Shown here: positions 48,332 to 60,907 of the stretch, piece after piece
How positions within the stretch are numbered: the stretch's first letter is position 1
Layout of the letters: every line of letters starts with the position of its first letter
NCBI GenBank assembly: GCA_027924645.1
Contig: BSBN01000297.1
Location: 6,820,001-6,884,000, forward strand
DNA length: 64,000 nt
DNA from: Cunninghamia lanceolata
Lineage: Eukaryota; Streptophyta; Pinopsida; Cupressales; Cupressaceae
Direction: 5' to 3'
The notes under the pieces: generated by a model
What the model saw: only the letters and a program-made list of their open reading frames with translations
Databases searched by the model: none
Told to the model about the DNA's origin: nothing
Translations under genes and position numbers: made by a program

Positions 48332-48378
48332 TTTTTCTCTCTTTGATACATCCTATCAATGTGGAATCATGTCAAAGA
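48332..48378 (-). other. Polypurine tract and hairpin of element G
   Basis: The minus strand reads CAAAGAGAGAAAAA before the LTR. On the plus strand TCTTTGATACAT (48340-48351) faces ATGTCAAAGA (48369-48378), an imperfect stem in the same place as in B and D. Confidence 0.7.
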
Positions 48379-48599
48379 GTAAATATGCCCTAATCAATGA
48401 TGAAAAGGGAATAACGAATGATGGATGTCCCCTTGAGAGTTTAGTCAAAAAAATTTAAAAAATTGGATAAAAGCTCGAAGGAAGGGTGGAGAAGTGAAAA
48501 CAGGATACGGAGATAGAAAAAGGTGGATAGGATGAAAAAGAAGTGAAAATGAAGGTTTGGGGGTGAAAAGGGAAGGGTAGGGATGAAAAATCTAGGGTA

Positions 48600-49266
48600 A
48601 GGAGAAAAATTAGGGTTTGGGGGCCTACAAATAGTGGTAGGGGGCCTATTTCTCCTCATTTGCACTCACAAGCTTAGAAGAAAAAGAGAGAAGAGAAAAA
48701 AACTATGGCGAATGTGGTGGCTATCCATTAACACAAGCATTGCAGTGAGAGAGTTAGGAGCTTCCAGAGACCTACAAGAGCTAGTACACCAGTATGTGAC
48801 TAAACCTAGGGTCTTTTAGGTAGGTTAGGGGGTGGGTTAAGTGTCATAAATGCTAGGTAAAGGGTGAAAAAGTGTGGGCATGACCTTAAGAAGTCATGCC
48901 TATGTCATTGAGTGGTGCGCTTGCATGGCAAAGTAATGTGCCTATGTGAAATCTATGCATGTGGGAAGAAACGTGCCCATCTGGTCATATTTAGTGCCTA
49001 TGGGGAAATGTGGAGAACCTATGTGGAGTAGTGTACCTTTTCATAAAAGAGTACCTAGGGTGGAAAGTAGAACGCCTTTGTAAAAGGGTGCCTATGCATG
49101 GAAATGATGTGCCTTTGTGTAAAAGGGTGTATGTGTAGAAAAGGGTAGCGTTTTTGCAATTAAGAAAAATGGGTTGGGATTTTGACTTAGAAAATGTCTA
49201 ACTAGGTGGTTTAGATGGATGTAGGAGTGACCATGGGTGATCTAGTCATGGCTGAAGTGACCTAGG
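48600..49266 (+). other. Possible 5' part of the PMD gene
   Basis: A TACAAATA box (48625), an ATG at 48705 and an open run to 48819 (INTSIAVRELGASRDLQELV) precede the PMD coding region on the same strand. AGGTAGGTTAGG after 48815 resembles a splice donor, so 48820-49240 may be an intron. This is inference. Confidence 0.3.
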
Positions 49267-50930
49267 ATGATGAGGCTGCTGACTAGATTCTCTAAGAAGG
49301 AGAGGGAGTTCCTGGCAGCAGTTGAGATGTACCATGTCATGTACATGCTAGAGATCAGAGTGCACATGACGATGATGACAACAATGATAGAGAGATGGCA
49401 TAGCAAGAGGAGTGCATTCCTCCTCCCTATTGGCAAGATGACTATGACACTAGAGCACATGTGGAGGATAGTATGGATCCCAATTGATGGGTCATTGGTG
49501 TGGTATGACTTGGATACAGGTGAGGAGGCCTTGGAGGGAGTGTTCTTAGATGAGGATCTACCACTAGACGTGACACAATTGGATTTGATGTAGATTGACA
49601 TAGATTCCCTTCTATCACTATTCTTAGTCGATATGATCTTATATGCACTGGTTCCTGGGAGATGGATGAGATACTTCTTTATTAGATGGGGAGATGTATT
49701 AGAGAGGACGATGGAGGGAGAGGTGTTTGAATGGGATCCCTACATTCTTGTACACCTTTATAGGGAGTTGCATAGCTATGTATATAGTCAAAGTTAGTAT
49801 ATTGGATGTGGGGTGACACTGCTTCACATATGGGCTTGGGAGCACATTGCTATCATGAGGCTATTATGTGACCAATCGAGAGGTGATGGGTGGCCATATT
49901 ATAGATATTATGTAGTTGTACAACATTATCAGTGAATGGGTGCTATGGACTATTGGAAGTGAGTATTAGATGAGCTGGACTCAGTGGCATGGAGGCTATG
50001 GCAAGAATACGAGGCCTGGGAGGGAGATGACTATCACCTGTCGTATGTACAGTAGACGAGGTTTATCTCAGGAGGATAACTTTGATTATGGAGAGATACA
50101 TGCTAGGATAGGTGTTGTGACAGTTTAGAGAGAGACATATAACACCTATACATGAGGTGATATTCCTAAGGGTGATGAGGGATGTTGGGCCATGGGGAGT
50201 TGTACTCAATCAACACATCTTATTAGTAGATTTTTAGGCACTAGTACTTGTGTGATGGGTATCACCAGGGATAAACATGGAGGATACAAGGATGACCCCT
50301 GATTATGATGCTTGGTGGGTGACACATCATCTAATATGACTTACAGTACCAAGTGATTAGGCAAGGTAGGTTATAGCACCTCCATTTTAGAGATGGGTGA
50401 GGCATCAGATTAAGGGAAAAGATGATAGAGGAGATGGTGGAGGGCATGATGGAGGTGATGGTGGAGATCATGATGGAGGTGATGGTGGACAGGGTGAGGC
50501 ACCAGAGGTGGCTAGAAATGAGGAGGAGGATATAGAGGCATTGTGCACATCATGTGATACCTTGCAGATGAAGGTATAATGGATGCAAGGGCTCCTAGCA
50601 GGGATGACTGCAGAGAGAGACAATTTATAGCTAGAGGTGGAGTGAGTACAGGGAATCCATATGTAGGTGGTGATGGAGAGGGATAGTGCTTTGCTTTAGA
50701 TACAGGTATTATAGGCTCAGGCATAGGGACAGGTGGGAGGATATGGTGTTGGGGTGCTATAGTAGGTGATGACTAAGAGGGAGGCATTGAGGGTGGAGCA
50801 GGATACAATGGTAGCATAGAGAGCTAGTGTGGAGGCTTTAGCGACATGTTTCCAATAGGAGCACGAAACAACATAGTAGATATTGGTAGGGTAGGGGATG
50901 AGACAGATGTGGGAGACATAATGAGAGTCT
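49267..50930 (+). pseudogene. Plant mobile domain (PMD) protein, degenerate, antisense to element G
   Basis: The first piece (49267-49593) reads MIERWHSKRSAFLLPIGKMT followed by TLEHMWRIVWIPIDG, the PMD N-terminal motif. A second frame from about 49665 reads WDPYILVHLYRELHSYVYSQ, a stop, and GVTLLHIWAWEHIAI, then SRGDGWPYYRYY, with stops where Trp or Gln are expected. Near 50300 DYDAWWVTHHL is the domain's C-terminal block. It is followed by a Gly/Asp/His repeat (50397-50500, unit GATGGAGGTGATGGTGGA) and coiled-coil-like sequence to about 50930. PMD proteins occur as host genes and as additional antisense frames of Ty3/gypsy elements. Here it is antisense and close to the 3' LTR of G. Confidence 0.85.
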
Positions 50931-53100
50931 AGGGAGACCTAACTTTGGCTACTTAGAGAGTGGAGTACTATCACACCCTATACCATAGTGCAATGCCTGA
51001 TGCACAGAAGCAGCCTAGCTTTAACACACAAAACTGATCAGGGACCTCAAGATCAATGAGATCACATCCATCTATCATGGGGCCACCTAGAGAATAGGGG
51101 ATATAGAGTCCACCACTGACAACACCTACAATATAGGCAGTAGGGGCACAAGGACCACCTCCTCCTATACCTTTAATAGTAGGATCACATCTTGCATCAT
51201 CAGTATAGTCAAAGGTTGGGAGTTCTACTTAGATCATGTGTATAGATTTTGATATAGATTGATGTTTGCAGGCTCTATGTATTATGATTTGATCTGTGTG
51301 GCCTTGTTATACAGACATTGTATCATGACCATTTTTATTATATATATGAGATGACACATTTTTTGGCAATGTATATGATGAGATTATGATTCATTTATGA
51401 TGATGTGATTGTATTACTTTATTTGTGATGATACTATGGTATATGCATATGGATTGTGATGATTATGGATATGATTGTATGGATATGATTTTGTGATGGA
51501 TATTGTGATATGGGGAAAAGAGATCTAGCCTAACCAAATGAATTAACCTAGATCAAGTTTTTCTCATGCCACATTGGAACACAAGTTGATGAAGATGTTT
51601 ATGTTTGACAACAGTATTCAAGGGAGAGTCAAACTATTTGGGCTCTATTCCTTTGTTGTAAATAAGGAAGGTTGATGACTAATGATTAATTATACTATAC
51701 AATGTGAGGATCTAGATGATAAACTAAGTAAAATAGCAGATTATTTTAATAGTGTATAGAAAATAGTAGTAAAGTAGAGTAGAGTAGATCAGTGAAAACC
51801 TATAACTAGAGGAGGTAGCAGAACTAGTAGGAAACTAGCACTAAGTGCTAGAGTCCTAGGGTTCTTGGTAGAATTTCATCTATTGATGTTTGTCCCTATA
51901 CCTTCTATCTTCCTATCACTCGTTACTATTGTAAGTTCTATCTTCAGATCTCTACACTAAAAGAGTGAAAATGGTTGTGTTGTATAGGGGCTTGCCTCAG
52001 TCAAACCTTGTGTTGGTGTTCCTACCTCCACAATAGCAAATGATGGTTGATATAGAGTGCATGTTCATGATGAATAGAGGAAAAACAAGTAATAAAGATT
52101 GTTGTAACTAAAATAGATTTACCTTAGCATGAAACCCTAGTTGGATTGATGTTTCCACACAATCACATACATAGAGTTGATGGGAGATGAAGAAGCTTCA
52201 TCAAATACCTACAAAATGGTTAGTTCTAATAATAATCACAAGTAGAGAGCTTCAATAAGTCAAAGCTTCATTGTAGAAGAATTCACAAGACCATATCACA
52301 TCGCATTGTCGAGATGTTGTAAAGGTTCCTTTGATTCTCAAATGAGGGAAAAAGACTATTTTATATTTGAATCAAATATCCTTTTGAAGAGTCACTTGTT
52401 GAGGTTGACAAGAGAGATGCATCATTCAATACACAAAAGTCAAAAATTAAATTTACAACCTTTCAGGGCCAAATGGGCAAGACCCTAGTGCTAGATGCTA
52501 TTGTATAGACCTAATTTGTTTATGAAAAGTCACTTGTTAAAGGTCCTAACACATTCTCTTATGCAAACAATGAAATAATCATATCACAAATAGAGTTAAT
52601 CATGCATGCTAAGCAAAGGGCCAAGTCTAGTGTGTAATTGTGAGTGGCAACAATTTATGATACTACATTTAGACCCCACTTTAGTGAGTGTATGAAGTTA
52701 CGTTCATACTCACACTAAAGTATGGAGAAACAAGAACCCTTCACTAAAACACTACAAATGCAAAACTTCACTAAGATGGGAGATTTGATAGCCCCCAAAC
52801 TTAGGATTCTACCAAATTAAAATGTTAAGACAAAGAGGTTGCACACACACAAGATACACAACACAAATTCAATCAAACATGAAGCAAGCATGGAGAATAC
52901 ATGAAGCAAACATGGAGAATACACAGAGCAAACATGTAGAATACATAGAGCATACATGAAGCATACATCCATCATACATAGAAACCAAAAATATACAAAG
53001 AGAAATACAAGTAGATAAGGGAGTAATCAATGTGAAAGAAAATAAAATACATGACTAGCACTAGCTTGCTCTATCACTAGCGGTCATGTAGATTAAGATA
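50931..53100. other. Non-coding stretch of element G with a 22-bp tandem repeat
   Basis: No protein recognised. TGATGATTATGG-type simple sequence lies at 51290-51500. A tandem array at 52878-52975 has four and a half 22-bp units of the type CATGAAGCAAACATGGAGAA. Confidence 0.5.
52878..52975 (+). repeat. 22-bp tandem repeat
   Basis: Units start at 52878, 52900, 52922 and 52944, with a partial fifth at 52966. The first three are nearly identical (GAAGCAAACATGGAGAATA core). Confidence 0.8.
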
Positions 53101-53111
53101 TGCTCATCGAT

Positions 53112-53333
53112 CACAAGCCTGCAAGTTATTTTATGCTAGGTGACCATGAGTGTAACAAGGTCATATGAAGCACACAGGATAGCAAGTTGTGTTATTCTAG
53201 GTGGTTCATAGACTACATGGATCACAAGCTAGCAAGTTGTGTTATGCTAGGTGACCATGTGTTTTTAACACTTTAGGGAGCACCTCAAGAACGTCACAGG
53301 CTTGTAAGATTCGTAGATTTACTAGATGAGGTA
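53112..53333 (+). repeat. Degenerate 50-72-bp tandem repeat, split by element D (continues at 62130-62228)
   Basis: Four units containing AGCAAGTTGTGTTATGCTAG followed by GTGACCAT or close variants start near 53112, 53173, 53223 and 53295. Two more (62130 and 62190) follow on the far side of element D. Confidence 0.65.
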
Positions 53334-54485
53334 TGTGATCTATGATGTCAAAATGAAAGCCAAGAACATAAATCAAATGCAAAAACAAATTATATACCTT
53401 CACAATGACCCACAAATCCAAGATAGGTGGGGAGGAGTTGCACCCAGAACTCCTTAGATTTACCTAAGATGATGGAGTGTGAAATGTGGGTTGCTCAATA
53501 CATTTAACACAATGTAGATGAGGCATTGGATGATAGATTGATAGATTAGATAGAGATGAGAGATAAGGGTAGAGTGATTTTGGCATTATGATGGTGTGAT
53601 GAGAAGATTTGAGAGAAATTTAGACATGATAATGATGCAAGAAGTTATTGTATGGCTTAGAGGAGGGTCTTATTTATAGATTTTTGGTGAAAGGATGGAG
53701 GGTGAGGATCAAAAGTTGAGATCAAGGGCTAGAAATGATTGAGATTCAAGGTTTGAATTGGAGTCATAGCCTTGTTACAAGTGTCACAAGAGGAGTGGAT
53801 GAGAGAGATCAATGGTTGAGATTTGGTCAATGGGATTGGAGGGCTCTCATTATTTGTGAATTTAAATTCAAATGGGGAAAGGTGTTGAGGATAAAAATGA
53901 ATTAAAAATTTATTTTTGGGAAGAGTGGATATGACAAGTGAATTAAAAATTCACTTTTATGTGGAGGTGTGAAGGTTGAAGGACACATGTGCACTTACAT
54001 GTGTAAGAGGGTGATAAACAAGTTGTAAGGAAGATTTGACCCTTTGAATAAAAAATGATTTTTATTCAAAGGTGTGTGGGATGATGGGCTAAGCAAAGTT
54101 TATTAAGTGTTTAGCTAATTAATTTAGGTCTAAGGCATAGGTAGGCTAGGGTAGATTAATTAAGTAATTTCTATTTAATCAACTAGGCTAGTTTTAGGTT
54201 GATTAGTAGGGTAGATTAATTAGATAAGCATGATTTATCTAATTAACAAGGATTAGGGAGATGGAAAAATTAACTAAATAAATATTAGGAATATTTATTT
54301 AATTAATGAGGATATAGTTATAAGGTATAGTGAAAAATTACATGAATTAATTGATCACAAAGGGTAGATGATTAGGGATAAATTAATTAAATAAAATGAA
54401 TTTATTTAATTAATAGGAGGGATAATTGGTGGTGTCGAGATGTAGCAAATTGGTTTGTGAAGCAAGTCAATTTTAGGTGTCTACA
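53334..54485 (-). repeat. 3' LTR of element D, 1152 bp
   Basis: From TGTGATCTATGATGTC to TTTTAGGTGTCTACA. It matches 60908-62096; the other copy has an extra 37 bases from a small duplication of GTGAATTAAAAATTCA. Confidence 0.92.
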
Positions 54486-54534
54486 TTTGCCCCTCTTTGA
54501 AATGGTGTTGCAGCTAAGTAACATTATTTCAAAG
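54486..54534 (-). other. Polypurine tract and hairpin of element D
   Basis: The minus strand reads TCAAAGAGGGGCAAA before the LTR. CTTTGAAAT (54495-54503) pairs perfectly with ATTTCAAAG (54526-54534), with further TGTT/AACA pairing inside. Confidence 0.8.
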
Positions 54535-56690
54535 AAGTTAAAATATAGAGTTGGATTGGATAGAAAAAGGTTTTGGCTTAGAAGAAGAGGGTGAAGTTTA
54601 GGGATGATTGGTAAGGGTGATGCCCCCTCAAGAGGATAGGTGGGTTGCAAGAACGTGGGTGTGCTCTCGAAATGGATGATTATTGTGCTAAAAATGATTT
54701 AGAGCAATCCTAGGTTTGTTATAGCAAAGTGGATATTTTCACCAAGGTATAGAAGACCAGGGTGATGATGTTTATCCAACATTTGCATGGACTAGACATG
54801 CAAACAAGAGGGTGATTCCATGCATGCCCAAGATAGTACAACCTTGTCTAGATGAGGGAAGGGGACTCATAGCATGAGCCCTAATACATAAAAGGTATGA
54901 AGAACCTTAGATACGCAAGGAGATCAATATGCTAGAACCGATCCTAGCATCCACAAGATATGAATACAATCTTGGAGTAATGAAACCAACCCACAAGCAC
55001 AGCATACAAAAGCAAGACTATGCCCCATTCTAGATGTTTTTGCCACATACCATGATATAGTGAGATCAAGGTAGTTTTGATGTGATCTTCAAATAGGACA
55101 AAAGATAAAAATTAATAACCCAAAGACCAACAAACCAAACAAATAGCCATTGTATCTCTTGCCAAGATGGATGATGATAGGATAGATTCAGCTTATCATA
55201 GGAACAATATATCCTAAGGAAGGAATCGATGGATGATTGGATCATGCTTAGTTGATGTTGTTGGATTGGCACAAGATATGATGGTTACAAGTTGTGGTTG
55301 ATGCTAATTTGATAGTTGATAATTTTTGTTAAGGGATGATGCTTTCATAGGTGATGTGATGCTTGGGATATTGTGTAAGCTCAGGGGATAGGGACCATCC
55401 AAGTGGGTTGGATGGGTGCATCTTATGTACCCAAGTACTAGAAACTTTCTTCGTATTCCAAACTACCTACATACCCTGTATCCATGGGATCAAGGCACAT
55501 TAAGATGCGGGTGGTGATGATATGTAGTTTTGGCTTTGTGATGATGATGTGTTGGATGATTTGGGTGATTGTGATGATGTTGTGGGATTATTTTTGGAAT
55601 TTTGTAATTTTTTAATTTCTTGGGTGTTTTTAGATTTTCTAATTTTTTGGCTTTAAATGTTTTAGATGGGGTATGGTTTTATTGTGGGATGGTTGCATTG
55701 GATTGCATTTGGATAACCTAAGTTCTAGATACCACTGACAAGGGAACACCAAGTCTAGAGGTGAAGATGATGGGGTTGTATAGGGGGATTGTCGATGAAA
55801 GATTCATGATAGATGAATGGACAATCGATAGGGATGCATGTTAGATAGATGGAAGATAGGGATGAAGGATAGGATAGGGGTGCATGATAGATGGATGGGG
55901 GCTTTTAGGATTTTCTCCAAGGGCTAATTTGCAAGGAATCATATGCCCCAATGCTTAGAATTTTGCATGATGGGTTCACGTTTGAATGGATGGACTTTGT
56001 AGTAGATGGATGGAGGATATGCTTGGAAAGGAAGTATGCTGAGAAGTGTCCAAAGCATGTTGTTGATATTTTTCCCCTTGTCTCTATCAATATCTAAGGA
56101 GGAGGATATAGTGGATAGAATGGATAGGGAATGATAGGATAAATAGGGGATGGTGGATAGGAATATGATGGGATACATATAAGATAGTGGATAAGATGTG
56201 CAAAGGATATTATGGATGTGGATGAAGGGTATGATTTTGCCCCCAAGTGTAGGGATACAAAATGGATGGAGAAGGGATTATACATGACACTCACAATGGG
56301 TTTTCATCATGGTACTTGACCAAGGTGCCACAAGGAGTGGTTTTCACCATTGGACGGATTTTTGCTCTTTACTATTTTCTTGATTTTTTGATTTTTTGCT
56401 TTTTTTGATGCTATGTGGACTCTAGCATCTGTTTCCATCGCAAGTGGAAGATGGTCCCATGTTGGATAGTTGGAGAATGATGGATGGATGTTAGTAGATA
56501 GGAGAAGATGGAATGGATGGTGGATAGTAGATTATGATGTAGATTGTGTAAAAGCATGGACCATAGGGATGTGATGGGGGAGATATATAGGATAGTGGAT
56601 GAAAGATGGAGAGATGGAAGTATGTGGGAATGTCATGTGGTGGAGGGGAACCAAGACCAATAGTTGCACACTATGATGTATTTGGAAGCA
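54535..56690 (-). other. 3' untranslated region of element D
   Basis: No domain recognised. Simple-sequence GATGATGG tracts dominate. Near 56290-56350 the minus strand holds the GTGAAAACCACT and GATGAAAACCCATT pair shared with element B. Confidence 0.5.
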
Positions 56691-56696
56691 TGTATT

Positions 56697-57569
56697 TTAG
56701 ATGTGGAATTGGGAGAAATGGGGATCGAGAGAGGGGATTTTTGGATGACCGATTTGGGGTTTAGGGACCCAAATAGACTTAGGTTTTGGGGGATTTTTAG
56801 ATGGGGAGAGGGATGTTTGGGATTTTGGGGTGGATTGGGAGGTGGATGCTTCATTTTCTTTGATGGATCTTTGCTTAGGGACCCACGCCATTTTTTTTTT
56901 TAACTTTTTCTTTTGATGGTGTGGGCTTTGATTTCCTTTTGGATTTGTGATTTTTCTTGGAAGGGATAACATCTTTAGGCTTTTGTGCTTTATGAGTTGA
57001 GGCATTCAAATTTTTATTTTTGAATCCCTTAGATTTGGTGGAATATTCATGTTTGGATGATGTGTGCTTTTGGTTGTCTTGATTGAGGATTTTAGGGGAT
57101 TTATGGGTGGAGGGGTTAAAAGTGGATTTATGGATAAATGGATGAGGTAATTTAAGGATAGGGATGTTAGGAGTTGGGAGGATGGGAGGATAAGAGGATT
57201 TATGGATAGGGATGTTTAGCATTGGTAGGATAGGAGGTAAAGTGGATTTGATAGGGATATTTGGAATTGGAAGTAGTGGAGGTAAATTTGATGGAGGAAT
57301 ATGGATGGTCACATGCTTTTTCAAATGATATGACGATGGAGGAGGGATGGCGACATATGATTTGGGGGTGCGCTGAGATGCACCAGATTGGGAATTAGAT
57401 GAATAGGTTTTGGAGGATGGGTTGGTGGTACCAACATGTTGAGATTATTTTGCTTGGGATGTATAGTCAAGGCCATGCAAGGATGGATGGAATGTGGTGT
57501 GGATGGCTTCAAGATGCCTTCTTCATGAAGGCCTAAGCCTTTTCCTTGATAGTTCATATTTTGGAGCAT
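56697..57569 (-). pseudogene. Element D reading frame with G-patch-like start and WVPK repeats
   Basis: From ATG at 57569 the protein begins MLQNMNYQGKGLGLHEEGI, a good match to the G-patch pattern (aromatic, Gly-x-Gly-Leu-Gly). After 80 codons the frame shifts and continues at 56875-57324 with Pro-rich repeats (NIPILKLPHPFIHKS) and a Lys/Ser-rich part. It then continues at 56697-57005, with MAWVPKQRSIKENEASTSQ and KSIWVPKPQIG. Element B has the same order. The G-patch is normally an RNA-binding or helicase-activating motif; its role in a gag-like protein is not known to me. Confidence 0.6.
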
Positions 57570-57980
57570 GTGACATGCAATGGGATGTTTAGTTCTTTGG
57601 AAACAAGATGCAAGTTTGTTATTTGTTGGAAGAGGATAGGTGGTGGAAGGGATTTGTTCACCTCCTATGAGGGACTCACCGCTGATGAAGGTGCTTTGTC
57701 CAAGTGGATAAGGGGATGGATTTGGAATGGGATTGGTAGATGGAGGTAAAGGATTAATGGGTGATGGTGTGGGATCAATAAGTGAATCACTAGATGAAAG
57801 GGGATCATGGATGGGGTTAGATGGGATGCTTAGATCTTGATTAGGATAGGGGATTGATGCTTCAACATGCTTTGGATTTAACTCTTGACATTGCTCATGT
57901 GTTTGGATAGAAGTGGAAGTGATTTGGATATATGTGGTGGGTGATTGGATGGATGTGATAGGTTCTTGACTTATGGGTTC

Positions 57981-59100
57981 TTAAACATGGCTACATGATG
58001 GTTCTTGACTTATGATAGGGGATTGTTCAAGAGATTTGGTGGGTGTTGGATTGTATGAGGGTGTTTGATTCCTTGCTAATAACCAATGAATGAGGTCCTT
58101 CATGAGCGTATGGGTTGAAGAACAATATAATGGATGGATAATGATGGTGGATGGTGTAGGATTAGGGTTGGGATTGGATAGGTGGGTGATGGGATTAGGT
58201 AGTGATAGTTCTTGGATGGGTTCAAGGATAGGTATTGGATTAGATGGTGGTGTTGGAAGGGTGGGAGATTTGGAGGATTCTATAGATTTGCTTTCATTTT
58301 TTGGATGTCGTGAGCTTAGGATTTGGAAGATTTGATGGTGGATTAGATGGTGGATGGGTGATAGGGATTGGTAGATTGGGAGATACATAGGGTGATGGAT
58401 TAAGATTGATAAGGTTGGAGGAACATTGTGTTGGGGGGGTTGGGATTGATGGATTGTAAGGTAGATAGGGTGATGGGTTAAGGTTGATAGGATTTGAGGG
58501 ATATTGTGTTGGAGGGATTGCAGGATGGGGATTTGTATGGGGGAATGGTTGTTGATAGAAGCTTTGGATTTTGGATATAAGGTGTGCTAGATTGGTGTTC
58601 CCTTGATCAAAGTTTGCATGATAAAGGTTGGGGGATGGATAAGTTGGAGGTATTGATTGGTTGGATAAGTATGATGGCATGGATGTATAAGGGGATGAAG
58701 ATTGATATGAGGGTAAAGGTTGATACAATGAAGGTTGATATGAGGTTGATGGGGTAGATATGTAAGATGTGGAAGGTTGATATAAGGTTGAGGGGGTGGA
58801 TATATAGGATGAAGGTTGGTATGATGTAGATTGATATGATGTGGATGGGGATGAAATGTACGGTGTTTGTTGATATGATGGAGATTGGCTAGGGGCTTGG
58901 GATTCTCCAATGATGAGGTTTGCTAAGGGTATATCCCTAATGTAATTTTTGCATTTTTTCTTAGCATTAGAATCCATGTTCTCATAGATATTTCTAAGTT
59001 TTTGTAATTGTTGCATTGCTACATAAGGATCCATGTTGTTGGAGAGATATGGTATGATGGATGATAATGGACAATTGTGATATTGGGGATCAAATTTCAA
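57981..59100 (-). pseudogene. Element D gag-like protein, Ser/Tyr/Pro-rich
   Basis: The first piece (59100-58294, 268 codons) starts MKFDPQYHNCPLSSIIPYLS and has a helical, Lys-rich part (MQQLQKLRNIYENMDSNAKK). It then has about ten repeats of YISTPSTSYQPS type and a Pro/Asn-rich tail. The frame then shifts to 58388-57981, with HPLYCSSTHTLMKDLIHWLL, shared with element B. It is the 5'-most reading frame after the leader and so in the gag position. No zinc knuckle or known gag core is visible. Other open frames across the same bases are shadows. Confidence 0.65.
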
Positions 59101-60888
59101 GACCTTAGGATGATTTGATTTGATTTGTTTTGATGGATGGTTCTTTATGCTTAAGATAGACTAATGATCTCAAGCAAGATCGTTGATTGGGTTGATTCTC
59201 TATACTTAAGGTAGACTAATGATCTTAAGTAATAGAGTTTATCTAGTTTGATTCAATTGGATGATCAATTAAGGTCTTGATTTTTGATTGTCTTGATTTG
59301 GATTTGGATCTTGATAATGATGTTGGGAGATTTTGATTGGGATTTTGGGTTTTTTCTTTTTTAATGGTTTGAAATCTTGGCAAGAGATAATTCAAACAAG
59401 AAAGCACAATGGCCAAAAATTTTGTTGTGAAAAATGTGAAAGATTTATCAAGCATACACAACCTAAGGTGAAGCAAGAACAATACTTGTTGAACAAGTAG
59501 AGGGATTTTGGCTTCTAAAACAATGGTTCATAGTGGGGGAACATTCGGGGGACTGGCATGATACAAGCATCTGATAAACCACTTAAGGTTTTTACTAGCT
59601 CTACTAAGGATCTCATATACACAAGGTACTACTCCCTTTTATGCTAGCATCAAATGGTATACGTTGATACCAATTCAGACTTGGATTTTGCCTTATCCTT
59701 TTTTGTATAGTGGACTAGATGAAAGTACCGCTTGGGGTCGCCAATGAGTTCTCCATATGGATGTGTCTCAAGGGCAGGCCCATGTCCTAGAAAGGAAAAG
59801 AGAGTAGAACCATTTCTCTTCACCCAAGATCCTTTTGAAGGTGAGGGGAGAGGATACTTTGATTCTAACTCTTGGGTGACAAAGATGTGCAATTGCACCA
59901 AACACGATAAATAAAAGCTATGTTCTTTTTAAACCTAAATGAAATGTGCCTAAAGTTATTTTTTGCATGCAATGATTAATTTTAGTGGACAAAATTGAAA
60001 TGTTCTATATGCTAGGGCACACAAAGGATTATTTTTAGATACACCAAATGAAATGTTTTGATTGTTGTTTGTTTGACAAACCAATGATTGATTTTAGTTG
60101 CACCAAATTTAAGTGTTTTCTAAGCTAAGCACACAATGTTCATTTTAGTGCACTAAAAGAAGATGTGTCTAATCTACTAAATCCCTACAAAAGATGTTTA
60201 GTAGTTTCAAGATGGTGGTTTTGGATGACCTATAGAAAAGAGACCCAACCCTGTACAGATCCCTAAGCTAGTACAAAAAAATAGTGCTAAAATAGATACA
60301 AATGGCACTACAATAAAAGAAGGTGCCAATATAGTAAATAACACTACAATAGAGGATGGCACCACAATGCAAGGTGCTACAATAAAAGATGGCACCATAG
60401 AAATAGATAGCACTGATACATAATATGGTGTCGATATAGAGGATAGTGCTGATATAGAAAATAGCTCTACAATACAGAAAGATAGTGCCACTTTGCACAA
60501 TATTTTGGTTTGGTCGATTTGTCTTAGACGAAGGCACTGCTCTAGGTGTCAATAGAGCCAATACAACATAGTTTTGGTCAATGGATGATTTTAGAAAAAA
60601 ATTACCATAGTTTCCCCTTGTTTCTATGTAAAACATGCAAAAATTGAGAGCTAAAATGCAAGAAAGGCCAGAAAACAAGAAAAAGAAGATTAGATTTAAG
60701 TCAAAGATGAGTGGGATTGTCATGCTAAAATAGCACCACAACAGATTGAAATAGAGCTACAATACATAGAAATGGTGTTACTTTATTGAGAAATAGCGCT
60801 ACTGCACAAGGAGAAGGTGCCACACCTGCAAAAAAAATGTTTTCTACAAGAAAAATTTCACACAAATGATTAGATAGGGACCTTTTGA
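59101..60888 (-). other. Leader of element D with degenerate ~20-bp repeats
   Basis: No protein recognised. At 60270-60490 and 60735-60830 a degenerate repeat (core CTACAATA-AAGATGGCAC) occurs about a dozen times. The minus-strand open frames at 60207-60500 and 60268-60741 come from this repeat. Confidence 0.5.
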
Positions 60889-60906
60889 GTCCCACCGGGT
60901 GTGCCA
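60889..60906 (-). other. Primer binding site of element D
   Basis: The minus strand reads TGGCACACCCGGTGGGAC one base after the LTR end AGATCACA. It begins TGG as expected for pairing with a tRNA CCA end. The tRNA species is not identified. Confidence 0.8.
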
Positions 60907-60907
60907 A

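Noticed and set aside
52878..52975. Short regularly repeated units, considered as a CRISPR array.
   Set aside because: The 22-bp units are head to tail without unique spacers, and the context is a plant nuclear retroelement.
58090..58910. Gly/Trp-rich plus-strand frame and an alternative His/Pro-rich minus frame.
   Set aside because: They are shadows of the Ser/Tyr/Pro-rich frame 58294-59100 and its continuation.
60268..60741. A 157-codon minus-strand frame with hydrophobic repeats, considered as a membrane protein.
   Set aside because: The repeats come from the degenerate DNA repeat in the D leader, and it overlaps another open frame.
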